From: an uncultured Clostridia bacterium
GTDB lineage: Bacteria > Bacillota > Clostridia > Oscillospirales > Acutalibacteraceae
Direction: 5' to 3'
NCBI GenBank assembly: GCA_946535695.1
Contig: CAMNDS010000048.1
Coordinates: 1 to 6,589, forward strand
DNA: 6,589 nt
Below are positions 1 through 5,451 of this stretch, piece after piece (the first letter of the stretch is position 1; each line of letters starts with the position of its first letter). The notes beneath the pieces are model-generated. The model saw nothing but the letters and a program-made list of their open reading frames with translations, was not told where the DNA came from and did not search any database. The translations under genes were made by a program, and so were the position numbers.

Positions 1-30
1 TCGAAAGAAGTCTATCCTCATAAAAAACTT

Positions 31-990
31 TTATGCTTTATGACTTACTTTTGAATGAACACCGTCTTTGTGAGCAGCAGTTAAAACTTCTTTAATCACT
101 TTATTATCACAAATTTTTAATACAATTTGCCTTTCTTTCTCAACATTGGCGATATTAGATTCATTTTTAACTTTTTCAAAACCTATAGCGTTTTCAGCTA
201 TGTATTTACTCGTTCCATTGCTCATATACTCTTCACACTGTTGTCTTAAACTTTTTATGTTATTTTTGGATTTTTCTTTCTGTTCTTCCATACCGTTTTT
301 GTAATTTTCTATGGATTTATCATTTATAAGAAAATTGCCGTCTTTATCCATTGAAAAACTGGTAAAAGTCTTCTCGCTATCGAAAGCGTAAAAATAATCT
401 GCAAGGCTTTGTTTAAAAATACTTAATCCAATATTTAATTTTCGTCTGGCTTCGCGTAATATTCCTTGGTCGCGCATATGTGTTTTATACTCTTCAGCAG
501 TGTCCGGATATTCCATGCCGTTAATTCCCAAAAAATTCATAAAACTTTGCTTTTCTTTTGTATCTAAAATTTGTTGATAGTTTAAAAGTTCTTCAAATGG
601 TATTGAATTTTTAGGGTAACTACCATAAAACTCAATCTGAATTTCATCATTTTTAACTTCTATTTTAAATTTACAAATTTTATTAAATTTTAAAATCTCT
701 ATAAAAAAATCCAAACATTTTTCGTTTTCTTTGTTTGAAAATAAATAATTTATAATACCAGCTGATAATGCAGCTAATCCAACAATACCGCCACCAATCA
801 AAGCAGATTTTGGCTCGATAGAAAATCTGTTTTTGCTTTTAAAATTTGCTCTATCGTAAATTTGAGCTTTAATAATATCCGGACCTAATAAAAGTGTAGC
901 ATCACTGCTCTTAATTGCCGGTACACATTCATCCGGAAGTGTAGTAGCACTGATCTTATTGACAGCGCTTACTGTTGTTAAAATCAACAA
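31..990 (-). CDS. Orphan membrane protein with signal-peptide-like N-terminus and one internal TM segment
   Basis: I do not recognise a family. From the first canonical start (TTG at 990) the product is 319 aa. Residues 1-15 are a hydrophobic stretch ending in ISA-TT, which looks like a signal-peptide h-region and cleavage site. About 45 polar residues follow, then a clear Gly/Ala-rich membrane helix at about 62-84 and a 235-residue charged domain with a coiled-coil-like Lys/Glu stretch (about 225-255). Inferred topology is a short exported segment, one membrane pass and a large C-terminal domain, probably cytoplasmic. The TTG has no Shine-Dalgarno, and the reading frame stays open to 1044, adding a basic n-region (SKFSKRAKF) that completes a classical signal peptide. 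The true start is therefore probably upstream: ATA at 1020 behind a GGGGG tract, or ATG at 1033 if one G of that tract is extra. It is the last minus-strand gene, with its own TATAAT box. The gene is probably real; its function is unknown. Confidence 0.7.
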   Translation of the reverse strand: MLILTTVSAVNKISATTLPDECVPAIKSSDATLLLGPDIIKAQIYDRANFKSKNRFSIEPKSALIGGGIVGLAALSAGIINYLFSNKENEKCLDFFIEILKFNKICKFKIEVKNDEIQIEFYGSYPKNSIPFEELLNYQQILDTKEKQSFMNFLGINGMEYPDTAEEYKTHMRDQGILREARRKLNIGLSIFKQSLADYFYAFDSEKTFTSFSMDKDGNFLINDKSIENYKNGMEEQKEKSKNNIKSLRQQCEEYMSNGTSKYIAENAIGFEKVKNESNIANVEKERQIVLKICDNKVIKEVLTAAHKDGVHSKVSHKA

Positions 991-1093
991 AAATTTTGCG
1001 CGTTTGGAAAATTTAGATATAACAAGCCCCCATATATAAAAATTTTAATAAGAAAATTAACACTGACCACATATACAAACATGGTTGCTAATC

Positions 1094-1099
1094 ATTATA
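1094..1099 (-). promoter_or_regulatory. TATAAT -10 box upstream of the orphan membrane protein gene
   Basis: A perfect TATAAT lies on the minus strand in the rsmA-orphan gap, about 60 nt before the possible ATG at 1033 and about 100 nt before the TTG at 990. The spacer upstream is almost pure T and no good -35 is visible (TAGATT at 17 nt). Perfect -10 matches are common in DNA this AT-rich, so this is only a candidate. Confidence 0.35.
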
Positions 1100-1125
1100 T
1101 CATAAAAAAAATAAAAAATCTAGTT

Positions 1126-1142
1126 ATGCCCCCTGAGGGCAT
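1126..1142 (-). terminator. Possible terminator after rsmA
   Basis: ATGCCC and GGGCAT form a perfect 6-bp stem with a 5-nt loop. On the minus strand it lies 50 nt past the rsmA stop, and T-rich DNA (T6, A, T8) starts about 7 nt beyond the stem. The stem is short and the U-tract displaced, so it would be a weak terminator. It also lies just before the TATAAT of the next gene. Confidence 0.35.
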
Positions 1143-1192
1143 TGATAAAAAAAGTATAGACATAATTTATATTATAAATTTATTGTTTCTAT

Positions 1193-2056
1193 CTACATTG
1201 ATTTTTGAAAATAAGAATTAATTAATTTTGAAATGTTAATAAAATCTTCAAGTTTTAAATTTTCAGCTCTCATATTTTTATCTAAGTTGAATTTTTTTAA
1301 AATCTTAGATATAAATTTTTTTTCTAATTTTAAACCTGACGAAATAGAATTTAAAATATTTTTTCTACGTTTTTCAAATGCGACTTTTATAATTTTAAAG
1401 AGGATTTCTTCATTTTCGCAGTCTTGTGTTTTGATTTTTTCAAATGAAATAACTGCCGAATCTACTTTTGGAATAGGGAAAAAACAATTTTTGGAAACAT
1501 AAAAATTAAATTTTGGATTTGAATAGTATCTAGCAAAATAACTAATTGCTCCGCAATTTCGAGTACCTAAAGGTGCTATGATTCTTTCAGCTGCTTCTTT
1601 TTGTACCATTACGGTGATGTAATTTATTAAATCTGATTTTAAAAATTTTGTTAAAACAGGAGTTGTAATACAATAAGGTAAATTTGCACATAATACTGTA
1701 TTCGAAGAACTGTTAAAATTTGGTAAAATAATTTCATTAATGTTTAATTTTAACGCATCTTGATTTATAAATTTAATATTTTGAAAATCTGACATTTCTT
1801 TTGAAACAAAGCTATATAATTTTTTATCGAGCTCAATAGATAAAACTTTCTTAAATTTTTTTGCCAAAATATATGTTAAATTCCCAAATCCTGGGCCAAT
1901 TTCAATGACGATATCATTAAATTTTTCAGGAATTGATGATACTATTTTTTTACAAATATTATGATCTACAAGAAAATTTTGACCAAATGATTTTTTAACT
2001 TTAAAATTTAATTTATTTATATTTTTTAAAACACTAATTTTATTAAATAAATTCAC
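1193..2056 (-). CDS. rsmA: 16S rRNA adenine(1518/1519)-N6-dimethyltransferase RsmA (KsgA)
   Basis: This enzyme uses S-adenosylmethionine to dimethylate the two adjacent adenines in the helix-45 loop of 16S rRNA, a late step in 30S subunit maturation. The 287-aa length is normal for the family. Visible motifs in order: the N-terminal KKSFGQNFLVD signature (21-31), the SAM-binding motif EIGPGFGNLT (52-61), the acidic SIELD strand end (73-77), QDAL (99-102), the catalytic NLPY (125-128), QKEAAERI (152-159), FFPIPKVDSAV (192-202) and the C-terminal helical domain with FEKRRKNILNS (227-237) and RAENL (263-267). The start is GTG at 2056, with AGGAAAG about 7-10 nt upstream. The orphan membrane-protein gene ends 97 nt upstream on the same strand, with a GC-rich hairpin between. 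No key residue appears missing, so the enzyme should be active. Confidence 0.97.
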   Translation of the reverse strand: MNLFNKISVLKNINKLNFKVKKSFGQNFLVDHNICKKIVSSIPEKFNDIVIEIGPGFGNLTYILAKKFKKVLSIELDKKLYSFVSKEMSDFQNIKFINQDALKLNINEIILPNFNSSSNTVLCANLPYCITTPVLTKFLKSDLINYITVMVQKEAAERIIAPLGTRNCGAISYFARYYSNPKFNFYVSKNCFFPIPKVDSAVISFEKIKTQDCENEEILFKIIKVAFEKRRKNILNSISSGLKLEKKFISKILKKFNLDKNMRAENLKLEDFINISKLINSYFQKSM

Positions 2057-2063
2057 TATAAGT

Positions 2064-2070
2064 CTTTCCT
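2064..2070 (-). promoter_or_regulatory. Ribosome binding site supporting the GTG start of rsmA
   Basis: AGGAAAG on the minus strand precedes the GTG at 2056 by 7 nt. No in-frame ATG comes before the conserved SFGQNFLVD motif, so the GTG is required. Confidence 0.6.
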
Positions 2071-2097
2071 TTTTTTAATAAAATATGAATATTAATA

Positions 2098-2124
2098 ACC
2101 TTCTCCGGCACTACCGGAGAAAAT
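2098..2124 (-). terminator. GC-rich hairpin between the orphan membrane protein gene and rsmA
   Basis: TTCTCCGG and CCGGAGAA (2101-2121) form a perfect 8-bp stem around a 5-nt loop. As minus-strand RNA, two G-U pairs and one A-U pair extend it to 11 pairs; on the plus strand these positions are A-C mismatches. That favours function in the minus-strand transcript, either as an attenuator/terminator after the gene ending at 2154 or as an RNA-stabilising element before rsmA. On the minus strand the DNA downstream is only moderately T-rich. A real T6 lies on the plus side, where no gene reads into it. Confidence 0.4.
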
Positions 2125-2153
2125 ATTTTTTCATTTTTTACAATGCCAAAAAT

Positions 2154-2747
2154 TCATGCTAATTGTTCGGCAACAATTTTATTATTCTGTTCTAAATTTA
2201 TAATTTGGGTAACATCATTTGTAATTTCCTTTTGCTTAATTTTTTTATTTTCGATCAATTGATCATTTAGTTCAGGATTTTCAACCTCGTCTATCGTTCC
2301 TGACGCATCAACATTGCCAGTAACTTCCTGAACTTTTGCCACTTCTTTGTCATCTTTGTCATCTTCGGGCATTCTTGCAATACTTTTTTCATTGAAAATA
2401 TTTCCAGATTTCACACCTTTGTGTATTTTTTTTGCTTCTTCAAACCAATTCCAAAATTTTATTTCTCCATTTTTATCCATTGTGGTACCACACGTTATAT
2501 AAGAAGTTATAAAACCTTCTTTCGCAACGTCTAATAATTTGAGAACGCTCTCACCAGTACCTTTTGCAATGTTATAAACTTTCTTAGGTACTGATTCTTT
2601 TTTCTCAGGGCTATCATTTTTTTTATCAGAAGATTGGAAAAAAGTACTTTTTACCTTATCAACAAATCTTTCCAAAGATGGGCAAAAACTACCAAAAAAA
2701 TACGAAATTCCAAATATAATACATCCTATACCGTAAAGTGTAATCAT
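2154..2747 (-). CDS. Orphan N-terminally membrane-anchored protein
   Basis: No known family is recognised. The product is 197 aa. Residues 2-22 form a hydrophobic helix (YGIGCIIFGISYFFG), probably an uncleaved anchor. Next come a Lys/Ser/Glu-rich linker (about 38-54), a possibly folded segment (about 55-110, including MDKNGEIKFWNWFEEAKK) and an acidic, Asn/Gln-rich C-terminus (about 125-197) that looks disordered. The start is ATG at 2747, preceded 7 nt upstream by AAGGAG. The frame stays open to an ATG at 2870, but that extension is a translation of the tRNA-Arg gene and is rejected. The gene begins 22 nt after the tRNA's CCA end, so both probably share the tRNA promoter, with the mRNA released by tRNA 3' processing. 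It has a MDK-[D/N]-G motif in common with the other orphan membrane protein. Function is unknown. Confidence 0.75.
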   Translation of the reverse strand: MITLYGIGCIIFGISYFFGSFCPSLERFVDKVKSTFFQSSDKKNDSPEKKESVPKKVYNIAKGTGESVLKLLDVAKEGFITSYITCGTTMDKNGEIKFWNWFEEAKKIHKGVKSGNIFNEKSIARMPEDDKDDKEVAKVQEVTGNVDASGTIDEVENPELNDQLIENKKIKQKEITNDVTQIINLEQNNKIVAEQLA

Positions 2748-2754
2748 AGTAATA

Positions 2755-2760
2755 CTCCTT
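2755..2760 (-). promoter_or_regulatory. Shine-Dalgarno that sets the start of the orphan gene downstream of the tRNA
   Basis: AAGGAG on the minus strand lies 7 nt before ATG 2747, inside the 22-nt gap after the tRNA. It shows that the coding region starts after the tRNA and does not run through it. Confidence 0.8.
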
Positions 2761-2769
2761 TTAATTTGA

Positions 2770-2846
2770 TGGCCTGCTCGGAGGGATTTGAACCCACGAC
2801 CTTCAGAATCGGAATCTGATGCGATATCCAACTTCGCCACGAGCAG
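2770..2846 (-). tRNA. tRNA-Arg(CCG), CCA end encoded
   Basis: The full cloverleaf can be folded by hand. The acceptor stem CTGCTCG/CGAGCAG has seven perfect pairs, followed by TG at 8-9. The D stem is GCGA/TCGC with an AGTTGGATA loop that carries A20, an arginine identity base. The anticodon stem is TCAGA/TCTGA with loop TTCCGAT, giving anticodon CCG. The variable loop is AGGTC. The T arm is GTGGG-TTCAAAT-CCCTC, the discriminator is G73, and an encoded CCA occupies 2770-2772. The mature body is 74 nt (2773-2846). It decodes CGG, a codon used sparingly here (for example in mrdA, CGG at 3994-3996). Oddities are a U50-U64 mismatch in the T stem and a C1-G72 first pair. It lies 79 nt after the mrdA stop. 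Confidence 0.95.
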
Positions 2847-2858
2847 CAAGATAATTAT

Positions 2859-2887
2859 ATTATTAAACAAAAAATTTTTTTTGTCAA
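2859..2887 (-). promoter_or_regulatory. Promoter for tRNA-Arg and probably the downstream orphan gene
   Basis: On the minus strand a perfect TTGACA (2882-2887) is followed after 17 nt by AATAAT (2859-2864), five of six matches to TATAAT. Transcription should start near 2852, about 6 nt before the mature tRNA 5' end. The spacer is an A7-T6 tract. An overlapping TATAAT (2854-2859) is too far from the -35 (22 nt). Confidence 0.6.
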
Positions 2888-2925
2888 TAACTTTTTGCTT
2901 GAGGCATTGCTAAAAGTGAATAAAA

Positions 2926-4854
2926 CTAAAAATAATTAATTTCTCTACAAGCATCAAGCATGTCTTTTGCAACAGATTTTGAAACATTACCATATTTTCC
3001 GTTTGCAACTATAACGGCAAATGCAACTTTTGGATTATCAAAAGGGGCGTAACCCATAAAAGTTGTGTGATCATCACCAGCATTTTGTGCGGTTCCGGTT
3101 TTGGCAGCAATGCTTATCGGATAATTTCTAAAATCTTTTGCTAAACCAGTCAAAACGACTTCACGCATGGCTTGACGCGTTAGATTTAAACTTTCTTCTG
3201 AAATATTTAAAGCTTCAAACTCACTTTCGAAGGTTTTTAAATCATGCGTATGTTCGTAATTCATTATTTTACTTACTATTCTAGGTTTAAAATTCTTCCC
3301 CGAAGCTATTCCGGCCGCAATTTTAGCAAGTTGCAAAGCTGTAATTGAAACATCTCCTTGACCGATTGCCGCTTGCGAAGCAGCAGAAGAATATTTTGCT
3401 TTTTTTTCTAAGTCAAAAACAGTCCCCGAAGCTTCGTTAAGTTCCAAACCGGTTTTACCATTTATTCCAAACTCTTTTGCGTATTTTTCTATGTTATTTA
3501 GCCCAAGTCTTCTGCCAAGCTCCGCAAAAAAAACATTACAAGAACGTGCCATAGCTTTTAATAAATTCGCATCGCCATGGTGGCCAGTACATCTTATTGT
3601 TCCTTTCGTATAGTATCTGTAAGCTCCTGAGCAATTTATAGTTTCTTCAATACCATTTAGAACTCCTTCATTAAGCGCCGCGGCTAAAATTAGTGGTTTA
3701 AATGTTGAACCTGGGGGATATATTCCGTTAAATGCTCTGTTTAAGAGCGGCAAATTTTGATCATTAATTAATTCATTACGATATGATTTATCAACTGAAT
3801 ATCTTGATAAATCAAATGTAGGATATGATGCCGCAGCTAAAATTTCTCCGGTTTCTACATTTAAAAGGACTGCGGCGCCTGATGTGCAGTTTTTGGCACC
3901 TCTAGAAGCGGCCATTTTAATTGCTTTCTCAAGCGATTCTTGAGCAGCTTTCTGCAATACTGAAATTATTGTTAGAAACACTGAATTACCTTGCCGAGGT
4001 TCTATAATTTTATCAATAGAGTTTAAAGTGCCTTCTTTTGAAAAATGAAATGCTCTTTTCCCTCCAAAGCCTCTCATTTCTTCTTCAAATAATTTTTCTA
4101 TTCCCGATTTGCCAATTATCGAATTCATGCTGTATTTTTCTTTATGTTTTGCATACTCTTCGTTAGACATAAGACCGGTGTAACCTAAAATATGCGAAGC
4201 AATCGAACCGGAAGGATAATATCTTTCCGTCGATGTTTCAATCCTAAAGCCTGGAATACCAAATTCGGCGATTTTAAAAATGGCCTTGTCGTTTATTTTA
4301 TCCGCAATAACATTGTTTCCTCTGGTTCCATAATATATACTGCATACATCTCGCAGCATTTTGCCACTTAATTTTTGTGCATTTATCTTTTTTTTGATAT
4401 ATTCAATGTATGAATTCGGGTCTGAAGGATTTTTTACAGTTATTTCTTTTTTCATGAGTTCAAGCTTTGATTCATCACTGTAGTCAAATTCAAATTCTCC
4501 ATTCGAATTTAGTATTATTGGTAAAGTATCGTTCCATTCGATATTTAATAAATTAAGCAAATGTATAACTTTACATATACAATCTGCTTCTTTTCCTTTG
4601 ATTAGATTAAAATCATCCAAAACCAATCTATAAGTTATAGAATTTACTGCTAAAGCGTTCCCAAATCTATCAAATATCTCTCCTCTTATGGGGTCAGTTT
4701 TAAGTATATAAGAACGGTTTTGTAGCGCTTTTATTCGGTAATACCAATGATTTATTATTTGCCAATCTGCAAGCCTTGCGATAAAAACAGCAAACACAAC
4801 ACATATTAATACCAATAACGATATAAAACGTTTTCTTAGATATAAAGTGCTCAA
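2926..4854 (-). CDS. mrdA: Penicillin-binding protein 2 (class B peptidoglycan transpeptidase)
   Basis: A membrane-anchored DD-transpeptidase that cross-links peptidoglycan, normally in the elongasome with RodA and MreBCD. From TTG 4854 it is 642 aa. It has a short basic N-terminus, one TM helix (about 9-28), the PBP dimerisation region beginning with PIRGEIFDRFG (55-65), the hinge segment ERYYPSGSIASHILGYTG (about 210-227) and IGKSGIEKLFE (247-257). The transpeptidase domain (about 320-635) carries all three active-site motifs: STFK (nucleophile Ser383, Lys386), SCN (438-440) and KTG (585-587). There is no C-terminal PASTA domain, which argues against SpoVD or PBP2x. I chose TTG 4854 because GGAAGGA lies 6 nt upstream; the in-frame TTG at 4869 has no Shine-Dalgarno. 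A DUF1653 gene ends 45 nt upstream, probably in the same operon. No mreBCD or rodA is adjacent. The overall sequence resembles Oscillospirales PBP2. Confidence 0.95.
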   Translation of the reverse strand: MSTLYLRKRFISLLVLICVVFAVFIARLADWQIINHWYYRIKALQNRSYILKTDPIRGEIFDRFGNALAVNSITYRLVLDDFNLIKGKEADCICKVIHLLNLLNIEWNDTLPIILNSNGEFEFDYSDESKLELMKKEITVKNPSDPNSYIEYIKKKINAQKLSGKMLRDVCSIYYGTRGNNVIADKINDKAIFKIAEFGIPGFRIETSTERYYPSGSIASHILGYTGLMSNEEYAKHKEKYSMNSIIGKSGIEKLFEEEMRGFGGKRAFHFSKEGTLNSIDKIIEPRQGNSVFLTIISVLQKAAQESLEKAIKMAASRGAKNCTSGAAVLLNVETGEILAAASYPTFDLSRYSVDKSYRNELINDQNLPLLNRAFNGIYPPGSTFKPLILAAALNEGVLNGIEETINCSGAYRYYTKGTIRCTGHHGDANLLKAMARSCNVFFAELGRRLGLNNIEKYAKEFGINGKTGLELNEASGTVFDLEKKAKYSSAASQAAIGQGDVSITALQLAKIAAGIASGKNFKPRIVSKIMNYEHTHDLKTFESEFEALNISEESLNLTRQAMREVVLTGLAKDFRNYPISIAAKTGTAQNAGDDHTTFMGYAPFDNPKVAFAVIVANGKYGNVSKSVAKDMLDACREINYF

Positions 4855-4860
4855 ATTTTG

Positions 4861-4867
4861 TCCTTCC
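4861..4867 (-). promoter_or_regulatory. Shine-Dalgarno that sets the TTG start of mrdA
   Basis: GGAAGGA on the minus strand lies 6 nt before TTG 4854. It overlaps the first codons of the longer alternative starting at TTG 4869, which is why the shorter form is preferred. Confidence 0.65.
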
Positions 4868-4899
4868 AAAGAAAAAATAACGGCGAAAATTTTTAACTA

Positions 4900-5133
4900 C
4901 TAACCATGCGAACTTTTTATGTTTTGAAGTTCAAACCTATATTTTTGCCCATTTTTGTTCACTTCATCATTTAGAAACATGTCATAAGGTCTGCACCACA
5001 GTTTACAGTCACCGTAAAGTGCCCTGTAAGCCACCATTTTTTCACATGTTTCACTATGATAAATAATATCTTCCACTACGTATAAATCGCCTTTGTAATG
5101 TTTATAAATTCCTTTGATTTTCAAGTTATTCAT
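4900..5133 (-). CDS. DUF1653 family protein
   Basis: A small (77 aa) soluble protein whose whole length matches the DUF1653 pattern as I know it: GIYKHYKGDLY (9-19), HSETCEKMVAYRALYGD (26-42), LWCRPYDMF (44-52) and a late G-x-x-YRFE (61-67). The family is widespread in bacteria and has no established biochemical function that I can name. The start is ATG 5133, with GAGG 5 nt upstream; the conserved region begins within ten residues. The frame is open to another ATG at 5292. That extension would add 53 residues, including an Arg-rich run produced by reading through a GC-rich hairpin, and it has no Shine-Dalgarno, so I reject it. mrdA follows after 45 nt on the same strand, so the two are probably co-transcribed. 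Confidence 0.88.
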   Translation of the reverse strand: MNNLKIKGIYKHYKGDLYVVEDIIYHSETCEKMVAYRALYGDCKLWCRPYDMFLNDEVNKNGQKYRFELQNIKSSHG

Positions 5134-5166
5134 AACTACCTCAAATTTACAATCTGGAGGATAGAT

Positions 5167-5195
5167 ATTATGTAATAAAATAAATAAAAAGTAAA
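5167..5195 (-). promoter_or_regulatory. Candidate promoter for the DUF1653-mrdA operon
   Basis: On the minus strand, TTTACT (5190-5195, four of six) is followed after 17 nt by CATAAT (5167-5172, five of six). Transcription would begin near 5160, about 27 nt before the ATG. The surrounding DNA is T-rich, so chance matches are likely. Confidence 0.35.
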
Positions 5196-5234
5196 TGGAA
5201 TGGTGAAGGTGATAATTTCTAAAAAAAGATAGAT

Positions 5235-5261
5235 ATTTCCTCCGGCGACGCCGAAGGAAAT
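5235..5261 (-). terminator. Strong GC-rich hairpin with following T7, upstream of DUF1653-mrdA
   Basis: As minus-strand RNA this forms a continuous 12-pair stem (one G-U) closed by a GUC triloop. On the plus strand the G-U position is a C-A mismatch, so minus-strand RNA is the favoured form. T7 (5221-5227) begins 7 nt beyond the stem. No gene lies immediately upstream on the minus strand, so it could be an attenuator or the 3' end of a short leader RNA started at the TATAAT at 5342-5347. Confidence 0.4.
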
Positions 5262-5341
5262 GATATAAGTGCTTTGTGTTGCCAATATTCATACATGGAT
5301 ATAATCTTCTGTGAATTATTAGACTTCTTTCGAAATAAGTA

Positions 5342-5347
5342 ATTATA
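5342..5347 (-). promoter_or_regulatory. TATAAT -10-like box upstream of the hairpin
   Basis: A perfect TATAAT on the minus strand, about 80 nt before the 5235-5261 hairpin. The -35 position (TAAATA at 17 nt) is poor. If active, transcripts would start near 5335 and cross the hairpin before reaching the DUF1653 gene. Confidence 0.25.
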
Positions 5348-5396
5348 TTCTCTCTGGCAATGTTTATTTATTTTTGTAATTTCTTATTTTTGCATA

Positions 5397-5425
5397 TTTA
5401 CAACTTTATCAGGCAAGAATAATAT
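5397..5425 (+). promoter_or_regulatory. Promoter of the Nudix gene
   Basis: TTTACA (5397-5402, five of six) is followed after 17 nt by TAATAT (5420-5425, four of six). Start would be near 5432, leaving a leader of about 20 nt that contains GGAGG (5438-5442), 9 nt before ATG 5452. Confidence 0.45.
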
Positions 5426-5451
5426 AAAGAAAAAGTTGGAGGTTTGAAAAT

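Larger units (their letters stand above)
5134..5451. other. Gene-poor divergent intergenic region
   Basis: These 318 nt separate the DUF1653 gene (minus) from the Nudix gene (plus). I see no convincing coding sequence. Contents: a candidate minus promoter near the DUF1653 start (5167-5195), a strong hairpin (5235-5261), a 14-nt sequence repeated inverted at the window's first bases (5320-5333), a minus-strand TATAAT (5342-5347) and the plus-strand Nudix promoter (5397-5425). Confidence 0.7.

Noticed and set aside
1000..1082. Short minus-strand reading frame from ATG 1082 (about 32 aa)
   Set aside because: It has no Shine-Dalgarno, is in a different frame from the orphan gene and looks like chance, although it is hydrophobic and could be reconsidered if a leader peptide were shown.
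1233..1502. 89-aa plus-strand reading frame inside rsmA
   Set aside because: It is antisense to a fully conserved rsmA, has a Phe/Ser/Ile-rich shadow composition and lacks a ribosome binding site.
2634..2819. 61-aa plus-strand reading frame
   Set aside because: It is antisense to the orphan gene and the tRNA; its C-terminal CSEGFEPTTFRI is the typical translation of an antisense tRNA.
2770..2846. tRNA-Arg as an integration site for a mobile element
   Set aside because: No integrase, no duplicated tRNA 3' end and no phage genes are visible nearby.
2748..2870. N-terminal extension of the 2154-2747 gene to ATG 2870
   Set aside because: The extra 41 residues are a translation of tRNA-Arg, and ATG 2747 has a much better Shine-Dalgarno.
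5134..5292. 53-residue extension of the DUF1653 protein to ATG 5292
   Set aside because: It has no Shine-Dalgarno, its Arg run is encoded by the hairpin, and DUF1653 similarity starts only after Met at 5133.
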